Counted from the stretch's first letter, positions 36,334 to 45,650 are shown. The stretch: 64,000 nt of DNA from Herminiimonas arsenicoxydans (GCA_000026125.1 CU207211.1:62001-126000), one strand, 5' to 3'. Notes: a model not told the origin generated them from the letters alone. A program made the numbers and translations.

Positions 36334-38268
36334 TTAGTTGTACAGCACCCCAGGCAGCCACAAGCCGATGGCCGGGAAGATGTAGAGCAGAATCAGCGCA
36401 AGAACCTGGATCGCCATGAACGGCATCATGCCGAGGAAAATCTGATTCAGCGTGACATGTGGCGGCGCTACCCCTTTCAGATAGAAAGCCGACATCGCTA
36501 CCGGCGGCGACAGGAAGGCGGTCTGCAGGTTCATCGCTACCAGCAAGCCGAAGAACAGCGGATCGATATCGAAGTGCGGCAGCAGCGGAATAAAGATCGG
36601 CATGAAGATCACGATGATCTCGGTCCATTCCAGCGGCCAGCCCAGCAGGAAAATAATGACTTGCGCCAGTATCATGAACTGGATCGGAGTCAAATCCATG
36701 CCGAGTACCCACTCATTGATGATTTCCTGTCCGCCCAGCAGCGCGAATGCTGCCGAGAAGATGCTGGAACCGACAAACAGCCAGCACACCATCGCACTGG
36801 TTTTGGTCGCCAGGAATGCAGATTCCTTGAGCATCGCAAAATTGAAGCGGCGGTAACACGCAGCGAGGATGATGCCGCCAAATGCTCCCATTGCGGCCGC
36901 TTCGGTCGGTGTTGCAAGACCGAATACGATGCTGCCCAGTACCGCCAGAATCATGAATGCCAGCGGGAATAGCGAACCCATTAACATCTTGAAGATTTCC
37001 AGCCGTGCAAAGGTGAATATCGCATAGAACACCACCATCGCGACGAAGGCTACGGCGAATGCAATCCAGTAGCTCATGGGTGCAGGTTTGGCGCTCGCAG
37101 TGACCGTTTCTGCTGCCGGTTTGGCTGCTTCTACCGGCGCTGCCGGTTCTGCAGTGGCGACAACTGGCGCTTCGGCCGCAGGTTCATTCAGGCTTCCCTC
37201 GGACGGAGGTTCGCCAAAGCCGCTTTCGCCGGCTGGTTCGCTCAAGCTGTCTTCGAAGTGCGTACTCATATCCTGCGCTTCGGTCCCCATTTCAACCAGC
37301 TCGGTTTGTGCAGCATCGGGTGCGGTGACCAGCTTGTAGCTAATGCCCATTACCAGTGCAAAGGCCAGCGCCGGCAACAGTGCGATCCCGAGCTGCTGCA
37401 AGATCGTGCGGGTCGGAATGTCGGCATTGCGCTTGCCTTTCAGCGCGCCGAGCAAACCTGGCAGGGCCTTGTTGCTGAAGGTGCTGGAGATGGTGGCGGC
37501 AAACTCGGACAGAGTGACGCGCCGGTCTTCTGCGGATAATGGCGGCGCCATATTGGGTTTGAGTTTCGCTACCACGATGACGTAGCCGATATACAGCACG
37601 GCCAGCATGATGCCAGGGAAAAATGCGCCAGCGTACAGTTTGACGACGGATACCCCTGCAGTCGCGCCGTACACAATCAACAGCACGGATGGCGGAATCA
37701 GGATGCCGAGACAGCCGCCAGCCGTAATCGAGCCGGCTGCCAGTTGCGTGCTGTATCCGGCTTTCAGCATCGCTGGCAAGGCCAGCAAGCCCATCAGCGT
37801 GACGACTGCGCCGACGATGCCGGTTGCTGTTGCAAACACTGCGCAAGTCACAATGGTTGCCACTGCGAGTGAGCCGGGTATGCGCGCCATTGCAATGTGC
37901 AGGCTCTTGAACAATTTCTCGATCAAGTTGGCGCGCTCGACCAGATATCCCATGAAAATGAACAGCGGGATGGAGATCAGCACATCATTCGCCATGACCG
38001 AATATGCTCTTTGCACCATCAGATCGAGCGTCTGCTGGACGGCCAGACTGGGGTCTCGACTATGGAAGGCGAACCAGGCAAAGATCACGCCCATACCCAT
38101 CAATGTGAAAGCGGTAGGGAAGCCGAGCATGATCGCTACCACTACCAATGCCAGCATCAATAAACCCAGATGTCCATTCGTCATGTCGGCAGGTGCCGGC
38201 ATCATGAAAAATACACCAACGACGATTGCTACTAAAATCGATATGCCAAACCAAATCTCTTTTTTCAT
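36334..38268 (-). CDS. dctM: TRAP transporter large permease DctM, enlarged by a central insertion
   Basis: 644-residue permease that transports organic acids with Na+ together with DctQ and DctP. The usual DctM core is about 430 residues. Here the two halves (1-245 and 430-644, with GLATPTEAAAMGAFGG) are separated by about 185 extra residues: two additional hydrophobic segments (about 291-312 and 399-420) around an Ala/Glu/Pro-rich, acidic linker (315-398). The reading frame is intact. Start overlaps the dctQ stop by four bases. Confidence 0.92.
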   Translation of the reverse strand: MKKEIWFGISILVAIVVGVFFMMPAPADMTNGHLGLLMLALVVVAIMLGFPTAFTLMGMGVIFAWFAFHSRDPSLAVQQTLDLMVQRAYSVMANDVLISIPLFIFMGYLVERANLIEKLFKSLHIAMARIPGSLAVATIVTCAVFATATGIVGAVVTLMGLLALPAMLKAGYSTQLAAGSITAGGCLGILIPPSVLLIVYGATAGVSVVKLYAGAFFPGIMLAVLYIGYVIVVAKLKPNMAPPLSAEDRRVTLSEFAATISSTFSNKALPGLLGALKGKRNADIPTRTILQQLGIALLPALAFALVMGISYKLVTAPDAAQTELVEMGTEAQDMSTHFEDSLSEPAGESGFGEPPSEGSLNEPAAEAPVVATAEPAAPVEAAKPAAETVTASAKPAPMSYWIAFAVAFVAMVVFYAIFTFARLEIFKMLMGSLFPLAFMILAVLGSIVFGLATPTEAAAMGAFGGIILAACYRRFNFAMLKESAFLATKTSAMVCWLFVGSSIFSAAFALLGGQEIINEWVLGMDLTPIQFMILAQVIIFLLGWPLEWTEIIVIFMPIFIPLLPHFDIDPLFFGLLVAMNLQTAFLSPPVAMSAFYLKGVAPPHVTLNQIFLGMMPFMAIQVLALILLYIFPAIGLWLPGVLYN

Positions 38269-38891
38269 CCTTGACTCCCCGGTTTGGTGGCAACAAGCGT
38301 GTCTGCTTCGGCAATGTCACTATCTGTCACGTGTACCATCGCCTTGAGTTTTTCGACATCGACTTCTTCCACGTCTTTTTCGCGTGCCGGCCATTCGCCT
38401 TCTTTCAGGCAAATGATGCAGCGAACAATTTCCACGAAGCCTTGCAGCAACAGCAGCACACCTGAAATTGGAATGATCATCTTGAACGGATACAGCGGAG
38501 GTCCGTTTGCAGTCAGCGTGGACGACTCACGTATTGCCAGCGATTCCAGCGCGTAAGTGTAGCCAGCCCATACCAGCGCGACGACGCCGGGAATAAAGAA
38601 CAGGAAGTACAAGGTCAGATCCAGCCCGGCCTGCAGGCGCGGGGGGAAAAAACCGTACAGCACGTCGCCACGGACATGCCCGTTTTTGGCGAGTGTATAG
38701 GCGCCCGCCATCATGAAGGAGGTACCGTACATCATGATCATCAAATCGAATGACCATGGATTTGGATGGTTGAGGACGTAGCGGGAAAAAACTTCCCATG
38801 AAATAAGAAAGGTCAACACTACGATAAGCCATGAAAAAACCTGACCTACCCAGCTGCTCACCTTGTCTATGAAAAACAAAATATTTTGCAT
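38265..38891 (-). CDS. dctQ: TRAP transporter small permease DctQ
   Basis: 208-residue membrane subunit with four transmembrane helices. WEVFSRYVLNHPNPWSFD and the GHVRGDVLY block are the conserved features of the DctQ family. A charged C-terminal tail of about 45 residues (EGEWPAREKDVEE...) extends the usual length. Its stop overlaps the dctM start (ATGA), indicating translational coupling. It is separated from dctP by a strong terminator. Confidence 0.9.
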   Translation of the reverse strand: MQNILFFIDKVSSWVGQVFSWLIVVLTFLISWEVFSRYVLNHPNPWSFDLMIMMYGTSFMMAGAYTLAKNGHVRGDVLYGFFPPRLQAGLDLTLYFLFFIPGVVALVWAGYTYALESLAIRESSTLTANGPPLYPFKMIIPISGVLLLLQGFVEIVRCIICLKEGEWPAREKDVEEVDVEKLKAMVHVTDSDIAEADTLVATKPGSQG

Positions 38892-38947
38892 GACGAACTC
38901 CGATTGAAGACAGGTGATGTTCGGTGTTGCAACGCCGGACGGCGTTT

Positions 38948-38980
38948 AAAAAACACCATCCGTTTGGATGGTGTTTTTTT
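38948..38980 (-). terminator. Terminator between dctP and dctQM
   Basis: AAAAACACCATCC pairs with GGATGGTGTTTTT around a GTTT loop, with a T-run on both strands. Read leftward it follows dctP and precedes dctQ, so partial termination would give more binding protein than permease. Confidence 0.8.
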
Positions 38981-38995
38981 GTGTCATCAATGCAA

Positions 38996-40147
38996 TCAGG
39001 CTTTCTTTTGTCCCGCCTTTGCCACGAAGTAGTGGTTGTAGGCCATGCGACGATTATTGTTGGTGTCCATGTCCCATTTCATTGCGCGCTCGGCGAACGC
39101 GCGCTGCGATTTTTCTACTTCCTTGAATAATGGATTGTCGGCGCCTTTCTTCGCTACCACGTCATCCCATATTTTCAATTGGTCCTGCAATACCGTGTCT
39201 GGCGTTTTGTAGAATTTGACGCCGTCCTTGGTTTGCATTTCACGGTAGTCGGTGGAATAACGATCGATGGCTTTCCATGACATGTCGGCTGACGAAGCTT
39301 CCACTGCATTGGCAATGATGGCTTTCAGTTTTGGTGCCAGGCCATCGTATTTGGTTTTGTTGAAACTGACTTCAAATTGCTCCGAGCTTTGGTGGAAGCT
39401 TTGCAGCATGCACACTTTGGAGACGTCCGGGAAACCAAGGATGCGGTCGGAGCTGGCATTGTTGAACTCGGCGCCATCCAGCAAGCCCCTGTCCATTGCC
39501 GGAACGATTTCGCCGCCCGGCAGTGCATTCACGGCGGCGCCCATCGCGGTAAACAAATCGATCGCCAGACCGTTGGTGCGGAACTTCAATCCCTTGAAAT
39601 CTTCTTTTTTGGTGATAGGTTTTTTGAACCAGCCTAGCGGTTGCGTTGGCATCGGTCCGGTGAGGAAGGACACGACATTGGCGCCGATCGAGCTATACAG
39701 TTTTTCCAGCAGCGCCTTGCCGCCGCCATATTTATGCCATGCCAGCACCATGTTCGCATCCATGCCGAATACCGGGCCGGAAGTCCACAATGCAATCGCA
39801 CTTTGCTTGCCGTAGTTGTAGCCCATCACGCCATGACCACCGTCGAGTGTGCCTTTCGATACTGCATCCAGCAAGCCGAAGGCAGGTACTACTGCACCGG
39901 CTGGCAATACTTCGATCTTCAGTTCGCCACCGGTCATGTCATTGACCTTCTTGGCGAAATCCAGAGCGTATTCGTGGAAAATATCCTTGCTGGGCCAGGT
40001 ACTTTGAAAACGTAATTGTGTGACAGTCTGCGCTGTCGCGATCATCGGGAAACTGAGTGCTGCGGCGGCACCGCCGGTGGCGGCTGTGCCAAGAAATTTG
40101 CGGCGGGAAGGTGCGGTGCTTTGAGTAGACTTGTTAGTCTTTTTCAT
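38996..40147 (-). CDS. dctP: TRAP transporter substrate-binding protein DctP (Tat exported)
   Basis: 383-residue periplasmic binding protein. A twin-arginine signal SRRKFLG lies near residue 14, followed by a hydrophobic stretch and an Ala cleavage region near 40. The mature part (LRFQSTWPSKDIFHEYA, GLKFRTNGLAIDLF with the carboxylate-binding Arg, LPGGEIVPAMDRGLLDGAE) is like TakP-type proteins that bind 2-oxo acids; the exact ligand is unknown. A strong AAAGGAGA precedes the ATG. Expressed leftward ahead of dctQ and dctM. Confidence 0.92.
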   Translation of the reverse strand: MKKTNKSTQSTAPSRRKFLGTAATGGAAAALSFPMIATAQTVTQLRFQSTWPSKDIFHEYALDFAKKVNDMTGGELKIEVLPAGAVVPAFGLLDAVSKGTLDGGHGVMGYNYGKQSAIALWTSGPVFGMDANMVLAWHKYGGGKALLEKLYSSIGANVVSFLTGPMPTQPLGWFKKPITKKEDFKGLKFRTNGLAIDLFTAMGAAVNALPGGEIVPAMDRGLLDGAEFNNASSDRILGFPDVSKVCMLQSFHQSSEQFEVSFNKTKYDGLAPKLKAIIANAVEASSADMSWKAIDRYSTDYREMQTKDGVKFYKTPDTVLQDQLKIWDDVVAKKGADNPLFKEVEKSQRAFAERAMKWDMDTNNNRRMAYNHYFVAKAGQKKA

Positions 40148-40205
40148 TGTGTATCTCCTTTTATATTATTAGAAATAACGTTGATTCGTCACCCGATGAA
40201 CGGCT

Positions 40206-40222
40206 CCATTTTCGAGAAATGG
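40206..40222. promoter_or_regulatory. Palindromic operator candidate in the dctP leader
   Basis: CCATTT and AAATGG are separated by TCGAG. The site lies just downstream of the predicted transcription start, where a repressor could block dctPQM. Confidence 0.5.
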
Positions 40223-40240
40223 CGGCAGGACTGACGCTTG

Positions 40241-40269
40241 TAGAATGCCCTTTCACGGCTATATGTCAA
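40241..40269 (-). promoter_or_regulatory. Predicted dctPQM promoter
   Basis: On the minus strand a perfect -35 TTGACA (40264-40269) is followed after 17 bases by ATTCTA, a poor -10. Such a weak -10 would fit an activated promoter. Confidence 0.45.
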
Positions 40270-40657
40270 GTTGCGATGCAGCAATAAAACAGGAAATTAT
40301 TTGCTGCTTTCTTTATGCATGTAATAGAAAGGCAGAATGTGTTAAATGTTTTCGACATGCTCCAGCGTCAATTCCATTCGGTATTTTCATGTTCTTGATT
40401 GCCGGATGAAAATGCGATGTTTACATAGGGAGAGCTGTATATTTTTTAAGCATGTAAAAAGGGTGTCTCAAAATTTTTTGCACTGCACATCAAGATGAAA
40501 TTACGCATGCATGGATGTGAAGTGCGAGGCACAAACCTTCGTTTGTGACGATGCGATTAATCTGTTTAAATGGTTCAATTATTTTTCGCGCTTCATCCAC
40601 AAAATACGATCGCGTCAATTTTTCTTACGTGACGCTTACAAAAAAGGCGCATTTCTC

Positions 40658-41137
40658 ATGTCGACGATAGCCCTGATTCAAATCAACCAGCAAGGACGTC
40701 CGTTAGGCGAAGTCGGCAAGCTGGACGACATCGCGCGGCAAGTGTGCGCAGCGACGACCTTGCTGTATGCTGGCGCCGGTTTTGCTCCGCCATGGATAGG
40801 TTATCTTGCGCAACACGGCGGAAAAGTGGTGGGCGCGTGCGCATTCAAGGCACCGCCGCTCGATGGCAAGGTGGAGATCGGTTACTTCACTTTCCCCGAT
40901 TGGGAAGGGCGAGGCATGGGCACATCGATGGTGCGTGCGTTGCTGGAAATCGTGCAGGCAGAACAAACGCCATTGACAGTGGTGGCGCAGACTGCGAATG
41001 AAGAAAATGCGTCGAATACGATCCTGCGCAAGTTCGGTTTTACGCTCGCACGTGTGACGGAAGATATGGAAGATGGCGAAGTATGGGAATGGCACTGGAA
41101 CAAGGATAGTCAGGTGATAGAGCAAAAAGATGTTTGA
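40658..41137 (+). CDS. GNAT family N-acetyltransferase
   Basis: 159-residue acetyltransferase fold protein. [20 protein letters not shown] is the acetyl-CoA-binding motif A region (R-G-x-G), and [18 protein letters not shown] is motif B. Substrate unknown. The ATG at 40658 fits the domain; upstream in-frame codons do not. Its end overlaps the next gene (UPF0060) by eight bases, so the two are co-translated. Confidence 0.85.
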   Translation: MSTIALIQINQQGRPLGEVGKLDDIARQVCAATTLLYAGAGFAPPWIGYLAQHGGKVVGACAFKAPPLDGKVEIGYFTFPDWEGRGMGTSMVRALLEIVQAEQTPLTVVAQTANEENASNTILRKFGFTLARVTEDMEDGEVWEWHWNKDSQVIEQKDV

Positions 41138-41459
41138 ACTGAAAACCGTCGCGCTGTTTGTCGTCACTGCAATTGCAGAAATCGTCGGCTGCTATCTGCC
41201 CTATCTGTGGTTGCGGCAATCGGGTTCGATCTGGTTGCTGCTGCCGGCAGCCTTGAGCCTGGCGCTGTTTGCATGGTTGCTGTCGCTGCATCCGGAAGCC
41301 AGCGGGCGTGTGTACGCAGCGTATGGCGGCATCTACGTTGCTGTGGCGCTCGGCTGGTTGTGGCTGGTCGACGGCATCAAGCCGACGAACTGGGATGTGG
41401 CCGGTGTTGTCTTCACCTTCATCGGCATGGGCATCATCATGTTCGCTCCGCGCGCGTGA
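41130..41459 (+). CDS. UPF0060 (YnfA-like) membrane protein
   Basis: 109-residue inner-membrane protein with four helices, related to the small multidrug resistance fold. [30 protein letters not shown] and [15 protein letters not shown] are the conserved YnfA blocks. Role unproven. It overlaps GNAT upstream and the DUF1289 gene downstream. Confidence 0.93.
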   Translation: MFELKTVALFVVTAIAEIVGCYLPYLWLRQSGSIWLLLPAALSLALFAWLLSLHPEASGRVYAAYGGIYVAVALGWLWLVDGIKPTNWDVAGVVFTFIGMGIIMFAPRA

Positions 41460-41659
41460 CGAGCGCAATCGATAGTGCTGATCCGGATCAGCCTGTTTCG
41501 CCATGCACGGGTATTTGCCGCATGGATGAAAAAATGAAGCTGTGTACAGGCTGCTTGCGCAGCATGCAAGAAATTGCGCAGTGGCCTACGGCTGGCGAGA
41601 GCGACAAACGCACAATCTTGCAGGCGATACAGCAGCGTCGTGCTGCAATTTTGTCATGA
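41456..41659 (+). CDS. DUF1289 family protein (GTG start)
   Basis: 67-residue Cys-rich protein. [19 protein letters not shown] carries the four conserved cysteines of DUF1289, a presumed Fe-S or zinc site; function unknown. The start is probably GTG at 41456, sharing GTGA with the UPF0060 stop, which indicates translational coupling. It is too short to stand out by ORF length. Confidence 0.82.
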   Translation: MTSAIDSADPDQPVSPCTGICRMDEKMKLCTGCLRSMQEIAQWPTAGESDKRTILQAIQQRRAAILS

Positions 41660-41720
41660 GTGCGCACATGGCTTGATCTGTGCGACTATTCCGCTGCACG
41701 AAATTTTATAAAGAAACGAT

Positions 41721-42182
41721 ATGGAATTGAATTTTTACAAGCCGGCCAAAACAGTCAGCGGCCCTGCATACAGCCTGTGGTTCAAGATAGTGGCAACCAT
41801 CTTTTCGTTCGCACTGGTCGTGTATGCAATCGATATCATGCGTCGTTTTCCATTGCTGGAATATGGCTTCAGTGTAAAAGTCTTGCTGTTTTTTGCGGCA
41901 TTGATGCTGGTCGTCAGCTACTACTGGTTCCTGCGCTCGACGATCACGATCGATGAAAAAGGCATCACGCAAACCTGGATGTATAACCGTCACGTCGAAT
42001 GGCGCGATGTGCGCAGCGCCAAAATGATAGGCATACCCTACGCCGGCTGGATTTTTCCACCGCGTCTGGTGGTGCGCACCGGTAATTCCTTCAGCACCTT
42101 CAATGGCGGCACGCAAGAGATCCTGATCGAGTTCGCACATATTTCGCTGGCGTTCCAGATGAGCAAGCAAGTCGGGAAATGA
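41721..42182 (+). CDS. Small membrane protein with PH-like domain
   Basis: 153-residue protein not matched to a named family. Two adjacent transmembrane helices (about 20-40 and 52-70) are followed by a beta-rich region, ITIDEKGITQTWMYNRHVEWRDV, typical of bacterial PH-like domains (YcxB/DUF-type). It could be a membrane stress or envelope protein; nothing more can be said. It stands 61 bases after the DUF1289 gene. Confidence 0.65.
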   Translation: MELNFYKPAKTVSGPAYSLWFKIVATIFSFALVVYAIDIMRRFPLLEYGFSVKVLLFFAALMLVVSYYWFLRSTITIDEKGITQTWMYNRHVEWRDVRSAKMIGIPYAGWIFPPRLVVRTGNSFSTFNGGTQEILIEFAHISLAFQMSKQVGK

Positions 42183-42286
42183 TTGCGCTGCAGCGTTAAA
42201 GCCTTCGTTTCCATCGCGTTCCTGTCAATCCGGATCTTGTCCGAAAACGGCTAGACGCTGTCCAGGCCTGCGCGTATAAATACGCC

Positions 42287-43789
42287 ATGGATGTGCTCAA
42301 TATCAAGGATTTGCAGGACGATGCCACGCTCACGCACGAGAGTTGCTACCGCGCATTGGCAGCGAAAGATGCGCGTTTCGATGGCGTCTTTTTTACCGGC
42401 GTAAAAACCACGGGCATTTATTGCCGGCCTGTCTGCTCCGTCAAAACGCCGCGTGCGTCTTCCTGCGTTTTTTTCAGCAGCGCGGCAGCGGCAGAAGTCG
42501 CCGGCTTTCGTCCCTGTTTGCGTTGCCGCCCTGAACTGGCGCCGTATGCGCTGCAGCAGAATCTTGCGTACGCAGTGTGGCAGCGTATTGCCGCGGGCGC
42601 ATTGAATGATGGCGATATGGAGCGATTGGCTGCGGAGGTGGGATTGTCTTCGCGCCAGTTGCGGCGCGTCCTGCTGCAGCATTTCGGCGTGACGCCTGTC
42701 GAACTTGCACAGACTCAGCGCCTGCTGTTTGCGAAAAAATTGTTGCAGGAAACGCGTTTGCCCATGAGTGACGTCGCGTATGCCGCCGGCTTTGGCAGCA
42801 TACGTCGCTTCAATGCATTGTTCCTTGCCCGCTATGGCATGGCGCCGACCAGCATACGACGCGCGGCGGAAAAATTTCCGGGCAACGACCTCGATGTCAT
42901 TACCTTGCGGCTTGCTTACCGCCCGCCATTTGCATGGACGGAAATGCTGCATTACCTGTCAGGTCGCGCAATCGCCGGCGTCGAAGCCGTAACTGAAGAT
43001 GAGAGCGGCCATCTGTCTTATGCGCGCAGCGTGCGCGTCGACGGCATCAACGGCTGGTTGTGCGTGCGGCATCTTCCTGAAAAACATCAACTTGAAGTAT
43101 CGCTGTCGATCACGCTTGCGCATGCATTGATGCCTTTGCTGGCGCGCATACGCAGCCAGTTCGATCTCGATGCCAATCCGCAAGTGATCGCCGCGCATTT
43201 GGCGAGCGACGCATTGCTGGCAAAACAGATAGTCCGGACGCCGGGCCTGCGTGTGCCCGGTGCTTTCGATGTGTTTGAACTGGCAAGCCGCGCGGTGCTG
43301 GGTCAGCAAGTCAGCGTGGCAGGAGCGACGACTTTATCAGGACGACTGGTTGGCAAGTTTGGCATCGCAACAGACACGCCGTTCGCTGGCGTGACACATC
43401 ACTTCCCGCTGGCAGAACGCCTGGCAGCAGCAAGCGCAACAGAGATCGCTGCTATCGGCTTGCCGGTTGCACGTGCCGAAGCGATACGCAATCTGGCGCA
43501 GTTTGCGGCGCAAGGCGGCTTGAAAATCAAGGTAGGTACGTCTTTGCCGGATGTGGTCGCCCATTTGAAAACCGTGCGCGGCATAGGCGAATGGACTGCG
43601 CAATACATTGCGATGCGCGTCTTGCGATACACCGATGCATTCCCGGCTGGCGATCTGGGTTTGCAAAAAGCAGCGATAGAATTTGACGATGGTGTGCGCC
43701 TGACGGAAAAGCAGTTATTGCAGCGCGCTGCCGGCTGGTCGCCGTGGCGCGGCTACGCGGCGCTATTGTTGTGGCAGTCGCTGGCTTGA
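42287..43789 (+). CDS. Ada/AraC/AlkA fusion: DNA alkylation-repair regulator and glycosylase
   Basis: 500-residue three-part protein. An Ada-type zinc domain (residues 20-90; Cys46, Cys50, Cys77, Cys80) would accept methyl groups from phosphotriesters. An AraC-type HTH (95-200, with two helix-turn-helix units) binds DNA. An AlkA-like HhH-GPD glycosylase (205-495) ends with LKTVRGIGEWTAQYIAMRV and the catalytic Asp in PAGDLGLQK. Neighbouring ogt supplies O6-methylguanine repair, so the pair forms an adaptive-response unit. Confidence 0.92.
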   Translation: MDVLNIKDLQDDATLTHESCYRALAAKDARFDGVFFTGVKTTGIYCRPVCSVKTPRASSCVFFSSAAAAEVAGFRPCLRCRPELAPYALQQNLAYAVWQRIAAGALNDGDMERLAAEVGLSSRQLRRVLLQHFGVTPVELAQTQRLLFAKKLLQETRLPMSDVAYAAGFGSIRRFNALFLARYGMAPTSIRRAAEKFPGNDLDVITLRLAYRPPFAWTEMLHYLSGRAIAGVEAVTEDESGHLSYARSVRVDGINGWLCVRHLPEKHQLEVSLSITLAHALMPLLARIRSQFDLDANPQVIAAHLASDALLAKQIVRTPGLRVPGAFDVFELASRAVLGQQVSVAGATTLSGRLVGKFGIATDTPFAGVTHHFPLAERLAAASATEIAAIGLPVARAEAIRNLAQFAAQGGLKIKVGTSLPDVVAHLKTVRGIGEWTAQYIAMRVLRYTDAFPAGDLGLQKAAIEFDDGVRLTEKQLLQRAAGWSPWRGYAALLLWQSLA

Positions 43790-43822
43790 TGGCCGAAGCA
43801 TGGCTCAGTAAAGGGAAACATC

Positions 43823-44314
43823 ATGATTTCATATATAGAACACCCCAGTCCCGTTGGCATCCTGCTGATCGCGGCAACGGATGCCGGCATTTGCGGCATC
43901 TATTTTGAAGAGCACAAACACTTCAAGGGCAAAGACGGCTGGCTGCAAACGCCAACGCAATCTGCATTGCGGCATCTGAAGAATGCCGCAATGCAGCTGG
44001 ATGAATACTTTGCGGCGAAACGTACAAGGTTCGACGTGGCGCTGGATTTGTCCGGCACTGCATTCCAGCGTGAGGTGTGGAGCGCATTAAACGCCATTCC
44101 GTTCGGACAAAGTGTCAGCTATGCGCAGCATGCGCAGGGATTGGGTAATCCGAAAGCACTGCGTGCAGTCGGCTCCGCCATCGGGAAAAATCCCGTGTCC
44201 ATCATCGTGCCCTGTCATCGCGTGATCGGTTCCGCAGGCGCAGTGACAGGGTATGCCGGCGGTGTGGAGCGCAAGCGCTTCCTGCTCGCGCTGGAGAGTG
44301 TTGCAGTGAAGTGA
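43823..44314 (+). CDS. ogt: Methylated-DNA–protein-cysteine methyltransferase
   Basis: 163-residue suicide enzyme removing methyl groups from O6-methylguanine. The active site PCHRV contains Cys131; the arginine-finger helix-turn-helix has YAQHAQGLGNPKALRAVGSA. AAAGGGAAA precedes the ATG. It lies 33 bases after the Ada-AlkA fusion and is likely co-transcribed and self-regulated by it. Confidence 0.95.
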   Translation: MISYIEHPSPVGILLIAATDAGICGIYFEEHKHFKGKDGWLQTPTQSALRHLKNAAMQLDEYFAAKRTRFDVALDLSGTAFQREVWSALNAIPFGQSVSYAQHAQGLGNPKALRAVGSAIGKNPVSIIVPCHRVIGSAGAVTGYAGGVERKRFLLALESVAVK

Positions 44315-44346
44315 TGCAGGCTATGGCTGGTTGCCGGCAGCTTGAG

Positions 44347-44380
44347 GGCGCTGGAAAAGCATGGCGCTTTTCCAGCGCCT
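44347..44380. terminator. Terminator between ogt and the DUF4870 gene
   Basis: GGCGCTGGAAAAGC pairs with GCTTTTCCAGCGCC around a short loop. It is shared by convergent genes; the T-run lies inside the stem, so efficiency is uncertain. Confidence 0.65.
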
Positions 44381-44384
44381 TCAT

Positions 44385-44729
44385 TTATTGCACCAGGCGT
44401 ATCGCAAGCGGATAGCGATACGCCTGTCCCTTGGATGCCGCGATTGCAGCGAGTATGCAGAAGATCAGATTGGCGACATACAGGATGGGGAAGAGAATAA
44501 AGCCGATCAGGATAAACGCCAGCACCCACGCAATCAAAAAGCCTATCGTGATGGTGATCTGAAAATTCAATGCTTCCCTGGCTTGCGAGTTCGCAAAACC
44601 CGGGCTGTCTTTCTTCAGTATCCAGATTATCAGCGCACCGATGAAGCCGGTGAAAATCCCCAATAGATGCGCGAGCATCGCAAGGTTGCAATCGTCTTTG
44701 CTTGGGCTGCCTGTATCGATCTGATCCAT
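44385..44729 (-). CDS. DUF4870 (Tic20-like) membrane protein
   Basis: 114-residue protein with three or four transmembrane helices. LAMLAHLLGIFTGFIGALIIW, the REALNFQIT motif and a final AIAASKGQAYRYPL are typical of DUF4870. Function unknown. Confidence 0.82.
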   Translation of the reverse strand: MDQIDTGSPSKDDCNLAMLAHLLGIFTGFIGALIIWILKKDSPGFANSQAREALNFQITITIGFLIAWVLAFILIGFILFPILYVANLIFCILAAIAASKGQAYRYPLAIRLVQ

Positions 44730-44846
44730 AAAACCCCCTGCGGTTGGTAGTGCAAGATTCGCTTTGAAAACCTGTGCAGCCCATCAATGGGTAAGTGTAG
44801 AGTGTCGGCTGTATCCAGTCATTCCTGCGCCTGCTCTTGCACGGAG

Positions 44847-45650
44847 TTATTTCGCGCGCAGGTACAGCATCTTGCGGTGAGTTCCGGGCAACTGCCGCTC
44901 TTCAGTAATGAAGATATCAGTTTTTGCCTTGACGAGATCGGAAAGCTTTTTGTAACCGTATAGTCTGGAATCAAAGTCGGGTTGCAGTTTTGTAAGATAG
45001 CTGCCAAATGCAGCAAGTCCAGCCCAGCCGGTATCGTCTATCGATTGATCAAGGGCCGCCAGAACGAACTTCTTCGGGAATGCATGTCCGGTGTCCGTTG
45101 TGGCCGTTTTGGCAGGCGTAGCGGTTTTTCTTCCACGCTTGACGGCAGGCAGTTCGGCGGCCGATTCCGTAATGGATTCAGGACGCAGGACTTCGGTGAA
45201 GATGAATTTGTGACAGGCATTGCGAAAGGCGTCCGGCGTTTTCTTTTCCCCAAAGCCGAGCACGGTCAGGCCTTCTTCACGCAAGCGCATCGCCAGTCCG
45301 GTGAAATCACTGTCACTTGTTATCAGGCAAAAGCCATCGAATTTGCGTGTGTACAACAAATCCATCGCATCGATGATCAAGGTGCTGTCGGTCGCATTCT
45401 TCCCGGTCGTGTACGCAAATTGCTGAACCGGTTTGATCGCATATTGCTGCAAGACCTTTTTCCATGATGCACTGGTCGGCGCGGTAAAGTCGCCGTATAT
45501 GCGCTTCACGGTTGCTTCGCCAAATCTCGCGATTTCCGCGAGCAGGCCTTCTATGACTGCTGCCTGCGCATTGTCGGCATCGATCAGCACTGCCAGTCGA
45601 AGCGTGGAATCATCGGATTCCATTTTTGCGATTGATCGCGAAGGTGCCAA
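44847..45650 (-). CDS. NYN domain protein with OST-HTH/LOTUS domain
   Basis: 267-residue predicted ribonuclease. The N-terminal NYN (PIN-like) domain has AVLIDADNAQ, IDAMDLLYTRKFDGF and ITSDSDFTGLAMRL, giving the acidic metal site. The C-terminal LOTUS domain (about 195-265) has GWAGLAAFGSYLTKLQPDFD and should bind RNA. The TTG at 45650 has GGGAGG just upstream; ATG 45623 has none. The target RNA is unknown. Confidence 0.85.
   Translation of the reverse strand: MAPSRSIAKMESDDSTLRLAVLIDADNAQAAVIEGLLAEIARFGEATVKRIYGDFTAPTSASWKKVLQQYAIKPVQQFAYTTGKNATDSTLIIDAMDLLYTRKFDGFCLITSDSDFTGLAMRLREEGLTVLGFGEKKTPDAFRNACHKFIFTEVLRPESITESAAELPAVKRGRKTATPAKTATTDTGHAFPKKFVLAALDQSIDDTGWAGLAAFGSYLTKLQPDFDSRLYGYKKLSDLVKAKTDIFITEERQLPGTHRKMLYLRAK

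Larger units (their letters stand above)
40148..40657. other. Intergenic region between dctP and the GNAT gene
   Basis: 510 bases without a gene. The dctP side holds a TTGACA-type promoter and a 17-bp palindrome. A seven-base-pair hairpin (CACAAAC-CTTC-GTTTGTG, 40530-40547) lies on the GNAT side. The remainder is AT-rich and otherwise unremarkable. Confidence 0.5.
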
